A DNA stretch of 64,000 nucleotides, taken from assembly GCF_009664855.1 (NCBI RefSeq), contig NZ_CP045928.1, positions 5,558,565 to 5,622,564 on the forward strand, given 5' to 3'. Position numbers and translations under genes: made by a program. Source of the stretch: Flavobacterium sp. SLB02 (lineage in GTDB: Bacteria; Bacteroidota; Bacteroidia; Flavobacteriales; Flavobacteriaceae). The first letter of the stretch is position 1, and each line of letters begins with the position of its first letter. Below are positions 17,791 through 24,923 of the stretch, in pieces. Under the pieces are notes generated by a model. The model was not told the DNA's origin and ran no database searches. It saw only the letters and a program-made list of their open reading frames with translations.

Positions 17791-18126
17791 ATGAGTGATG
17801 ATTTAAAACCAAGATTCATTGAATCTTTAAAAAGAAACAATGATCAGATTAGAGAAGACAGAGCCAAAACAATTGGTGAGGATTCTGAATTAATTTACAG
17901 ACGCCGTGTTGAAGATATTGAACTAAAAATAAAAAGATTAGAAAGAGAACAAGAAGGACTTATCGATATTAGTCCGCTGGATAAAAACAGTTTGACTTTT
18001 GCTGATTTTCAACCCGAAGCATTTGTGCAGAGAGATATGGAATTGTCATTGACAATTAGGAATTTAAACATTCAGTTTGAAGTGACAAAAAAGAGATTCG
18101 AATATTTATTTGGTAAAACATTTTAG
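17791..18126 (+). CDS. Small charged coiled-coil protein (111 aa), partner of the VWA protein
   Basis: I do not recognise a family. The protein is highly charged, has no signal peptide and is predicted largely helical, with a likely coiled coil at about residues 33-55 (DIELKIKRLEREQE) and a second helix at 80-105. The stop codon is 2 bases before the next start, so it is translationally linked to the VWA-like gene at 18129. Such a pair suggests an adaptor and its platform protein. It sits inside the NAD/ADP-ribose island but has no visible link to nucleotide chemistry. Confidence 0.75.
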   Translation: MSDDLKPRFIESLKRNNDQIREDRAKTIGEDSELIYRRRVEDIELKIKRLEREQEGLIDISPLDKNSLTFADFQPEAFVQRDMELSLTIRNLNIQFEVTKKRFEYLFGKTF

Positions 18127-18128
18127 TT

Positions 18129-19004
18129 ATGGGAGGTACAAGATATGACTTAGGCGCTCGTTTGAGCAGAGCAACAGCAGCAGGTTACGGATCTAAATCT
18201 GCGGGAGAGATTTTTACGCAAAATTCTTTACGAATGGCGCACGAATCTATGAATCCAAACGGTATTACGTTTAGAGAAGCAAGAGATTCAGAAGTGCATC
18301 CTAATACAGTTCCAATTATTTTAGGACTGGATGTTACGGGAAGTATGGGACACATCCCGCACGAATTAATCAAAGATGGTCTTCCTAAATTAATGGGGGG
18401 AATTATTCAGGGCGGTGTTCCGGATCCGGCACTTTTGTTTGTAGGAATTGGAGATCATGAATGCGACAGATATCCGCTTCAGGTAGGACAATTCGAATCT
18501 GGAGATGAAGAACTGGATATGTGGCTGACCAGAACTTATATTGAAGGCGGAGGAGGAGGAAATGCAGGAGAAAGCTATTTATTAGCCTGGTATTTTGCCG
18601 CTTTTCATACTAAAACCGATGCTTTCGAAAAAAGAGGTCAAAAAGGATTGTTGTTTACCGTGGGTGATGAACCTAATTTAGAAACACTTCCGGCATCTGC
18701 CATAAAAGAAATTATGGGTCAGGGACAGCAAACCTATACGCATCTTGAATTATTAAAAGAAGCGCAAAAACGTTACGAAGTATATCACATTAGTGTATTG
18801 CATTCTGATCAGGCTGTAAGAGCGAATGTAGCGTGGAAAGAGTTACTGGGACAAAATTGTTTGTCTATCGAAGATCACAAAGAAATCCCGAATGTGATCA
18901 AGAAAATCATTTGCGATAAACATAAAAATTCAGGATTAGGTTTAGGAACAATACCAGTTTCTGATACAAATGATACAGGTTTAGATAATATACAAATGCT
19001 TTAA
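18129..19004 (+). CDS. Von Willebrand factor A-like protein with MIDAS motif
   Basis: A 291-aa cytoplasmic protein without signal or membrane segment. A MIDAS-type metal site is visible as DVTGS (Asp68, Thr70, Ser72), preceded by strand VPIILGL. The glycine run GGGGG near residues 139-143 and later VGDEP could supply the other metal contacts. The start MGGTRYDLGARLSRA is unusually glycine- and arginine-rich. VWA domains of this soluble type normally act as binding platforms for multi-protein complexes, often with AAA+ ATPases; none is next to it here. It follows its 111-aa partner by 2 bases. A repeat element separates it from the PurA-like gene. Confidence 0.78.
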   Translation: MGGTRYDLGARLSRATAAGYGSKSAGEIFTQNSLRMAHESMNPNGITFREARDSEVHPNTVPIILGLDVTGSMGHIPHELIKDGLPKLMGGIIQGGVPDPALLFVGIGDHECDRYPLQVGQFESGDEELDMWLTRTYIEGGGGGNAGESYLLAWYFAAFHTKTDAFEKRGQKGLLFTVGDEPNLETLPASAIKEIMGQGQQTYTHLELLKEAQKRYEVYHISVLHSDQAVRANVAWKELLGQNCLSIEDHKEIPNVIKKIICDKHKNSGLGLGTIPVSDTNDTGLDNIQML

Positions 19005-19007
19005 ATT

Positions 19008-19146
19008 AAACGCATAGAAACATAGGTTTTTGTTTGTGAATAAAAGAAAAAAAAAGAAACTAGTTTCTAACACATAGTGACTATGTGAATTTAAACTAGT
19101 GAAACGCCTTTTTTAAGCTTTGAAAGTCTATGATTCTATGTGTTTA
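19008..19146. repeat. Dispersed repeat, 'CATAG...GAAACGCCTTTTTTAAGC...CTATGTGTT' type, copy 1
   Basis: An element of about 140 bases with inverted ends (CATAGAAACATAG and CTATGATTCTATGTG) and the inner core GAAACGCCTTTTTTAAGC at 19101-19118. A second copy in the same orientation is at 62321-62457, with the core identical over at least 18 bases (62414-62431). It occupies most of the gap between the VWA and PurA-like genes. Confidence 0.75.
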
Positions 19147-19171
19147 AAATAATTGCGTAACAGTTAAAAAA

Positions 19172-20254
19172 ATGAAAACAGCACAGATAGTTATAGGTTT
19201 AGGATTTGGTGATGAAGGAAAAGGAATTACAACAGATTTTCTGGCGAAGCAAAATCCTGAATCTATAGTTATTCGGTTTTCAGGAGGACAGCAAGCGGCA
19301 CATACGGTTATGATTGGCGATAAAAAACACGTTCATTCAAGTTTTGCCAGCGGCGCACTTCGCGGTTTACCTTCTTATTATAGTGAACATTGCACTATTC
19401 ATCCGGTTTTTTTATTCAATGAAAAAAAGGAACTCGAAGAATTAGGCGGAAACACGGAACTACACATTCATCCATTAGCCAAAATCACAACGCCATTTGA
19501 TGTTTGGCAAAACCGAACTAACGTCAGGAATCTGGATAACGGAACTTGTGGCAAAGGAGTTGGAGCCACAATGAAACGGAATGAAGGCCAGTACAAATTA
19601 TTCGCCATAGACCTCATTGCTCCCCGCCAAATGCTTTTAGCAAAACTGGAAAAGATAGCCTATTACTACGGTTTTCTGAATGAAAGTGAAATCGACGAAG
19701 AAGTCAGTCATTTCCTTGAAGTGATTGATGAAATAAAATGGAACATTAGTGATTACAGCTTTTTAGAAAACTACCAGAATCTTATTTTCGAAGGAAGTCA
19801 AGGGATTTTACTCGACATGGATCATGGCGTTTTCCCAAATGTAACGTACGCCAATACAACATCTAAAAATGCATTTGAGATCTGTCAAAAATTACAAATT
19901 GAAAATATCGAAATGTATTATGTAACCAGAAGTTATGCAACCCGACACGGAAGTGGCTGGATGAGTAACGAAAGGGAATTAAAATTAAAAAATAACGAAG
20001 AAGAAACCTGCGTTTACAATGACTTTCAGAAAGAATTGCGAACCGGCGATTTAGATTATGATCTTTTAAATTATAGTTTAAAGCTCGATGCAGCTTATAG
20101 TCCAAAAGCCAGAAGAAATTTGATTGTAACCTGTATGGATCAGATCGAAATGGATTATGAATTTGAAAAGTTAACGACGGAGTTTACTGAAATCCACGGA
20201 TCATTTTCACCCGATTCTAAAGATTTTAAGCAGTTGACTTCTTTGTTTCAATAA
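19172..20254 (+). CDS. Divergent adenylosuccinate synthetase (PurA) paralog
   Basis: A 360-aa member of the PurA fold family; housekeeping PurA is about 425-430 aa. Catalytic elements are recognisable: GFGDEGKG with Asp14, His44 in the AAHTV segment, GTCGKGVGATMK (124-135), FEGSQGILLDMDHG (206-219) and TRSYATRHGSG. The guanine-recognising TKxD motif is replaced by TCMD (320-323), and the C-terminal ~65 residues, including the TTTxxR aspartate loop, are missing or rewritten. PurA joins aspartate to IMP using GTP; this paralog probably has another nucleotide donor or acceptor. The context of NAD/ADP-ribose genes, starting 9 bases before a NADAR gene, suggests a nucleotide or dinucleotide substrate. 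Confidence 0.82.
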   Translation: MKTAQIVIGLGFGDEGKGITTDFLAKQNPESIVIRFSGGQQAAHTVMIGDKKHVHSSFASGALRGLPSYYSEHCTIHPVFLFNEKKELEELGGNTELHIHPLAKITTPFDVWQNRTNVRNLDNGTCGKGVGATMKRNEGQYKLFAIDLIAPRQMLLAKLEKIAYYYGFLNESEIDEEVSHFLEVIDEIKWNISDYSFLENYQNLIFEGSQGILLDMDHGVFPNVTYANTTSKNAFEICQKLQIENIEMYYVTRSYATRHGSGWMSNERELKLKNNEEETCVYNDFQKELRTGDLDYDLLNYSLKLDAAYSPKARRNLIVTCMDQIEMDYEFEKLTTEFTEIHGSFSPDSKDFKQLTSLFQ

Positions 20255-20262
20255 AGAGAAAA

Positions 20263-20790
20263 ATGAAATATACTATAGAAAATATACCTCCGGAAAATAA
20301 ATTTTTATTTTTCTGGGGACACCAACCCAATAAAGACGGAAGCATTTCTAAAACCTGTTTTAGTCAATGGTGGTTAAGCTCTTTTGAAGTCGACAACGTG
20401 ACTTACAAAACTGCAGAACACTGGATGATGGCTAAAAAAGCCGAATTGTTTAAAGATGATAAAATTTTGGAGAAAATCCTTCTGGCTAAATCTCCTGCGG
20501 AAGCCAAAAAATTTGGTAGAGAAGTAAAGAATTATAATGAAACCTTGTGGTTAGCAGCGAGATTTAATATTGTGAAAGAAGGCAATTTTCATAAATTCAG
20601 TCAAAATCCGGAATTAAAAACTTTTTTACTCAATACTAATGACAGAGTCATAGTAGAAGCAAGTCCGGTCGACGCCATTTGGGGAATAGGAATGGCGGGT
20701 GATCACAAAGATGTTTTGAATCCTGCCAAATGGAAAGGCTTGAATTTGTTAGGTTTTGCTTTGATGGAAGTTAGGGATGAATTGAAATAA
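20263..20790 (+). CDS. NADAR domain protein (YbiA-like)
   Basis: A 175-aa NADAR (NAD and ADP-ribose associated) protein. The family fold is shown by [26 protein letters not shown] (Glu52 in the position of the conserved glutamate), [14 protein letters not shown], and the C-terminal [10 protein letters not shown] and [16 protein letters not shown] blocks. NADAR proteins are N-glycosidases; some remove ADP-ribose from guanine in DNA and others act in riboflavin or ADP-ribose metabolism. It follows the PurA-like gene by 8 bases and precedes the macro-ADP-ribosylglycohydrolase gene by 7, so the three are one transcriptional unit. Confidence 0.92.
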   Translation: MKYTIENIPPENKFLFFWGHQPNKDGSISKTCFSQWWLSSFEVDNVTYKTAEHWMMAKKAELFKDDKILEKILLAKSPAEAKKFGREVKNYNETLWLAARFNIVKEGNFHKFSQNPELKTFLLNTNDRVIVEASPVDAIWGIGMAGDHKDVLNPAKWKGLNLLGFALMEVRDELK

Positions 20791-20797
20791 ATTAATA

Positions 20798-22255
20798 ATG
20801 AAAATAGAAATCCTTAAAGCCGATATAACAGAAATTAAAGTGGATGCAATTGTAAATGCAGCGAATACGTCTTTGCTTGGCGGAGGAGGAGTTGATGGTG
20901 CAATTCATAGAAAAGGAGGAAAAGCTATTTTAGACGATTGCGTTAAAATTCGAAATAAGCAAGGAGGCTGTAAAGTTGGAGATGCCGTGATTACAACAGC
21001 TGGAAATTTACCGGCAAAATATGTGATTCATACCGTTGGTCCGGTTTGGAATAATGGTAAAAGTCTTGAAGAAGAATTATTGGAAAGCTGTTATTTACGT
21101 GTGTTGGAATTAGCGGTTGATAATAATATCAAAACTATTGCTTTCCCTAATATAAGTACGGGTATATATAAATTCCCAAAAGAATTAGCTGCAGAAATTG
21201 CAATTAATACGATCTCTGTTTTTGAACCCGGAGAACAATTCGAAAAAATCATTTTTGTTTGTTATGATGATGAAAATTTCAAAATTTATAATAACATAAT
21301 AGAAAGCGATTTTGAGTACAAGATTAAATCTGGTTTGTTTGGAGTCGCAGTTGGTGATGCTCTAGGTGTTCCGGTTGAATTCAAAACAAGAGATACTTTA
21401 AGAGAAAATCCTGCTTTGGATATGATGGGTTATATGTGCTGGAACCAGCCTCCGGGAACCTGGAGCGATGATAGCTCATTAACTTTTTGTACCGCAGAAA
21501 GTTTGTCTAAAGGTTATGACATAGAAAATATGGCGCTGCTTTTTGTTAAATGGATGCAGGAAGGATATTGGGGAGCGCATCATAAAGTATTTGATATAGG
21601 TGGTTCTACAAGATATTCTTTAGCAAGAGTGGTGCAGGGAGAATCTGCCAGGTTTTCAGGTAATTTCTTTGCAGAAGATAACGGAAATGGTTCCCTGATG
21701 AGAATTTTACCTTTAGCTTTTTATCTTCAAAAGCAGACTGAGATCGAAATTATTTACAAAAAAGTAAAAGAAGTATCTTCTATCACTCATGCTCATTTCA
21801 GATCCGGATTTGCCTGTTTTATCTATGTGGTGTATTGTTTAGAAATTTTAAAAGGCACTGATAAAGTAGAAGCGTATAAAAATATGCAAAAGATTGTTTC
21901 TGATTTTTTAAGTGATAAGCAATTTAATTTTTCTGAAATTCAGTTGTTTGATAGGATTTTAAAAAATAATATAACGGACTATCCTGAAAATGAAATTGAA
22001 TCATCGGGTTATGTTCTTCATAGTTTGGAAGCGAGTTTCTGGTGTTTTCTAAATTGGAATTCTTATGAAGACACTGTTTTAAAAGCAGTGAATTTAGGCG
22101 GAGATACAGATACAACTGCAGCAATTACAGGAGGTTTGGCAGGAATGTATTACGGAATTGAAAATATTCCCCAAAAGTGGATTTTGGCATTAGCAAGAAA
22201 AAACGATATTGATGATTTGTGCGAGCGATTGTCTTTAAAGTTGAAAAAAATGTAA
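20798..22255 (+). CDS. Macrodomain - ADP-ribosylglycohydrolase fusion protein
   Basis: A 485-aa protein with two ADP-ribose hydrolase folds. Residues 1-170 are a YmdB/MacroD-type macrodomain ([18 protein letters not shown] at 20-37, [12 protein letters not shown]), which removes ADP-ribose from acidic residues or O-acetyl-ADP-ribose. Residues 175-485 are a DraG/ARH domain ([17 protein letters not shown], metal ligands in SDDSS at 223-227 and GGDTDTT at 434-440). Both active sites look intact. The fusion should release free ADP-ribose from two types of linkage. It is followed by a repeat-filled gap of 148 bases. Confidence 0.94.
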   Translation: MKIEILKADITEIKVDAIVNAANTSLLGGGGVDGAIHRKGGKAILDDCVKIRNKQGGCKVGDAVITTAGNLPAKYVIHTVGPVWNNGKSLEEELLESCYLRVLELAVDNNIKTIAFPNISTGIYKFPKELAAEIAINTISVFEPGEQFEKIIFVCYDDENFKIYNNIIESDFEYKIKSGLFGVAVGDALGVPVEFKTRDTLRENPALDMMGYMCWNQPPGTWSDDSSLTFCTAESLSKGYDIENMALLFVKWMQEGYWGAHHKVFDIGGSTRYSLARVVQGESARFSGNFFAEDNGNGSLMRILPLAFYLQKQTEIEIIYKKVKEVSSITHAHFRSGFACFIYVVYCLEILKGTDKVEAYKNMQKIVSDFLSDKQFNFSEIQLFDRILKNNITDYPENEIESSGYVLHSLEASFWCFLNWNSYEDTVLKAVNLGGDTDTTAAITGGLAGMYYGIENIPQKWILALARKNDIDDLCERLSLKLKKM

Positions 22256-22265
22256 ACACGCGTTT

Positions 22266-22344
22266 TTGCTGTTCCATAGGAACATCTCATCGGTAGAAAA
22301 AAAATAATTATGGGGTTGTATTTACGTTCCGTAGGAACGTTTGA
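22266..22344. repeat. Dispersed repeat with GTTCCNTAGGAAC units
   Basis: Two small palindromes, GTTCCATAGGAAC and GTTCCGTAGGAAC, bracket an A-rich middle. A related palindrome-rich element (CCCAGAGGGACGAT and CCCCATCGGGGTGAT) lies at 26422-26560. Both flank the same gene island. Confidence 0.6.
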
Positions 22345-22373
22345 TCAGTTCAAATTATAATTAAAAAATAAAA

Positions 22374-22397
22374 ACACACAATGAAGATATTGTGTGT
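22374..22397 (+). promoter_or_regulatory. Hairpin in the leader of the DUF4291 gene
   Basis: Perfect 9-base arms ACACACAAT and ATTGTGTGT around a 6-base loop, ending 6 bases before the DUF4291 ATG at 22404. A seven-codon reading frame (ATG at 22381) runs through it and its TAA overlaps that ATG. It could hamper or couple translation of the downstream gene. Confidence 0.4.
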
Positions 22398-22403
22398 AAA
22401 ATA

Positions 22404-23006
22404 ATGAAAATAGAATTAAAAAAATATGATGAGCAAATAATAGAATGGCCAAAATCAGGCTATCACATTATGGCTCAATATGACGAGGAAGAAATAATAG
22501 TGTATCAATCCTATAGAAAAGAAATAGGTGAATTTGCTGTAAAAAATCAGTTTTTTGCAGGAGAATTTAGCCTTACCAGAATGACCTGGATTAAACCCAA
22601 TTTTCTTTGGATGATGTACAGAAACGGCTGGGGAACTAAAGAAGGGCAATAAGTTGTTTTGGCGATTCATCTTAAAATAGCAGCATTCAATAAATACCTA
22701 AAAAATGCAGTTTACTCGTATTATGATCCGTCACTCGGTATAAGTCGTGAAGAATGGCAAGATGAGGTGAAAACATCGTCAGTAAGATTACAATGGGATC
22801 CCGAACAGGATCTGTTTGGAAATAAGTTAGAACGAAGAGCCATTCAGATTGGTTTAAGAGACGATTTTATAAAGTCTTTTGCAAAAGAACAATATCATTT
22901 TGTTCAAGATGGTCAATTAGAAAAATTAGTAGTTCCTGCTGAAAAGCCATTAGTATTTAAGGATGAAGAACTCAATAAAAAAATAAAAATTTCAGAGAAA
23001 TCATGA
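22404..23006 (+). pseudogene. DUF4291 family protein interrupted by an in-frame TAA stop
   Basis: Read through one stop codon, this is a DUF4291 protein of about 200 codons, the family's usual length. The first part (YDEEEIIVYQSYRKEIGEF, MTWIKPNFLWMMYRNGW) and the second (VRLQWDPEQDLFG, RRAIQIGLRDDF) are in the same frame and join exactly where the family runs on, at the GQExVLAI segment. The stop is TAA at 22650-22652, where the family has a glutamate, so a single GAA-to-TAA change explains it. The second half could still be made by restart at TTG 22659. Its end overlaps the kptA start (ATGA), so the operon structure is intact and the lesion looks recent. The function of DUF4291 is unknown. 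Confidence 0.82.
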
Positions 23007-23551
23007 ATGAAAAAATAGCAAAAACAGTGAGCAAATTTCTAAGTTTAGTACTTAGACATTCTCCAGAAAAAATAGGATTAAAACTAGACGAAAATGGCTG
23101 GGCAGATGTAGAAGAACTAATTGTGAAATGTTCTCAAAAAGGAAACAAATTAGATGCTGTTCTTTTAGATTACGTAGTAGAAAATAACGATAAAAAACGT
23201 TTCGCCTTTAATGAAGATAAAACGAAAATCAGAGCAAGTCAGGGACATTCGATTTCGGTTGAATTGAATTTACCAGAAACAGAACCTTCAGAATATTTGT
23301 ATCACGGAACGATTGGAAAGTTTATGGACAACATTCAGAAAGAAGGTTTGAAAAAAATGAGCCGCCAGCACGTACATCTTTCAAAAGATAAAGAAACGGC
23401 CATAAGAGTAGGAAGCAGACGTGGTGCTCCTCAGATTCTAACGGTAAGAAGCGGTGCTATGCACAGAGACGGATTTAAATTTTATTTGTCTGAAAATAAT
23501 GTTTGGTTAACAGATGAGGTTCCGGCGAAGTATATCGAATTTAAATCGTGA
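23003..23551 (+). CDS. kptA: RNA 2'-phosphotransferase (Tpt1/KptA family)
   Basis: A cytoplasmic 182-aa enzyme that moves an internal RNA 2'-phosphate to NAD+, giving ADP-ribose 1''-2'' cyclic phosphate and nicotinamide. The N-terminal winged helix carries FLSLVLRHSPEKIGL with the catalytic Arg18-His19. The C-terminal ADP-ribosyltransferase-like fold carries YHGT, HVHLSKDKETA and VGSRRG. The start overlaps the DUF4291 stop by ATGA. Bacteria seldom have tRNA substrates for it, so its place among ADP-ribose enzymes suggests RNA repair or a NAD-linked task. Its nicotinamide product would feed the NadV-like enzyme downstream. Confidence 0.95.
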   Translation: MNEKIAKTVSKFLSLVLRHSPEKIGLKLDENGWADVEELIVKCSQKGNKLDAVLLDYVVENNDKKRFAFNEDKTKIRASQGHSISVELNLPETEPSEYLYHGTIGKFMDNIQKEGLKKMSRQHVHLSKDKETAIRVGSRRGAPQILTVRSGAMHRDGFKFYLSENNVWLTDEVPAKYIEFKS

Positions 23552-23603
23552 TAAAGCGCTGCTTTAGATTTTATAAAAGACTATTAATCATGAATGTATA
23601 ATT

Positions 23604-24164
23604 ATGGTAGCCATTATTAATGAAGCAACAGAAATTTATACAATCAATAATTTTCTTACGATTGATGAGTGTAATAAGTTGATAGAAAAAAGCGAACAAG
23701 TCGGTTTTCAGGAAGCAGAAATAAATATTGATGGAGCACAAAAAATGATAAAAATGGTACGCAATAACGAACGTATCATGTATCAAGATGAAGAGTATGC
23801 ATCTTTTTTATGGCAAAAATTGCAGCCTTATATTAAGTCTGAAGTAGGAAACAGTTTCGCTACGGGATTAAATGAAATGTTCAGGTTTTATAAGTATAAT
23901 CCGGGTCAACGTTTTAAAATGCATCGTGACGGAAGTTATAAGCGCAGTGAATCTGAATTTAGTTATTATACATTTCTCATTTATTTGAATGATAGATATG
24001 AAGGCGGAGAAACAAAATTTGCTTCGGGTGAAATTATTACGCCCAAAACCGGAACAGCGCTTATTTTTGAACACAGTCAACGTCATGAAGGATCGGCTTT
24101 GATTTCTGGAATAAAGTATGTTTTAAGAAGTGATGTTATGTATAAACTTAAAAACAACATCTAA
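23604..24164 (+). CDS. 2-oxoglutarate/Fe(II)-dependent oxygenase, prolyl 4-hydroxylase type
   Basis: A 186-aa double-stranded beta-helix oxygenase. The iron triad is visible as His107 and Asp109 in MHRDGS and His161 in RHEG. The 2-oxoglutarate-binding basic residue is probably Lys171 or Arg175 in KYVLRSDVMY. The segments FLIYLND and YEGGETKF are typical of P4Hc proteins. It would hydroxylate or demethylate a protein or nucleic acid side group, consuming O2 and 2-oxoglutarate. It lies between kptA and a phosphatase gene with short gaps (52 and 3 bases). The substrate is not predictable from sequence. Confidence 0.9.
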   Translation: MVAIINEATEIYTINNFLTIDECNKLIEKSEQVGFQEAEINIDGAQKMIKMVRNNERIMYQDEEYASFLWQKLQPYIKSEVGNSFATGLNEMFRFYKYNPGQRFKMHRDGSYKRSESEFSYYTFLIYLNDRYEGGETKFASGEIITPKTGTALIFEHSQRHEGSALISGIKYVLRSDVMYKLKNNI

Positions 24165-24167
24165 CTG

Positions 24168-24899
24168 ATGAAAAGAACTTTAGTTTTTGGAGATATTCAT
24201 GGTGGATTAAAAGCATTAATTCAGTTATTAGACAGAATTGATTATTCAGAAAATGACCGATTTATTTTTCTGGGAGATTATGTCGATGGCTGGAGTGAAT
24301 CGGCACAATTGCTTGACTTTCTGATTGATTTATCCCAAAAACAGGAATGCATTTTTATAAGAGGTAATCATGATGTTTGGTGTCACGAATGGCTGAAGAA
24401 CGATATTATAAACGATATTTGGTTTTTGCACGGAGGAAAATCAACTATAGAAAGTTATCAGGACGTTGATCTTTTGGCAAGAAAAAAACATTGTGATTTT
24501 TTTGAAAGCATGAAAGATTATTTTGTGGATGAAAATAATAATTTGTTTATTCACGCAGGATTTTCGTCTATGCATGGTCCGGACAAGGAACATTACAAAA
24601 CAAATTATTCCTGGGACAGGACCCTTTGGGAAATGGCTCTGACAATGGATAAGCGAATACAAAAAGATTCACTTTCTTATCCTAAAAGATTATTGCTTTA
24701 TAATGAGATTTACATTGGCCACACACCAACGCTTCATTATAATATAGAGATTCCAATGCAAGGTTGCAATGTCTGGAATATTGATACCGGAGCAGGTTTT
24801 TATGGTAAATTAACCGGTCTTGATGTCGAAACAAAAGCATTTTGGCAAAGTGATGCAGTAGAATCCTTTTATCCAAAAGAAAAAGGAAGAAATAAATAA
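24168..24899 (+). CDS. Calcineurin-like metallophosphatase (serine/threonine phosphatase / ApaH-like)
   Basis: A 243-aa two-metal phosphoesterase. All motifs are present in order: GDIHGG (Asp9, His11), GDYVDG (Asp37), GNHD (66-69), a HAGFS block and GHTPT near residue 183. The family includes PP2A-like protein phosphatases, the diadenosine tetraphosphatase ApaH and Pnkp-type RNA repair phosphatases, and the short inserts do not decide between them. It begins 3 bases after the oxygenase stop and ends 24 bases before nadV. In this setting a dinucleotide, ADP-ribose phosphate or RNA 2',3'-cyclic end is the most attractive substrate, but this is inference. Confidence 0.9.
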   Translation: MKRTLVFGDIHGGLKALIQLLDRIDYSENDRFIFLGDYVDGWSESAQLLDFLIDLSQKQECIFIRGNHDVWCHEWLKNDIINDIWFLHGGKSTIESYQDVDLLARKKHCDFFESMKDYFVDENNNLFIHAGFSSMHGPDKEHYKTNYSWDRTLWEMALTMDKRIQKDSLSYPKRLLLYNEIYIGHTPTLHYNIEIPMQGCNVWNIDTGAGFYGKLTGLDVETKAFWQSDAVESFYPKEKGRNK

Positions 24900-24923
24900 T
24901 TTAAAAATTAACGAAGAACTTAT

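Noticed and set aside
22650-22652. TAA recoded as an amino acid (alternative genetic code)
   Set aside because: TAA is the normal stop of many genes in the window, such as pheS, purA-like and nrtR, so general recoding is excluded.
22392-23006. Two separate genes at 22392-22652 and 22659-23006
   Set aside because: Both are in the same frame, each is half of one DUF4291 family, and the second has only a TTG start. One interrupted gene is simpler.
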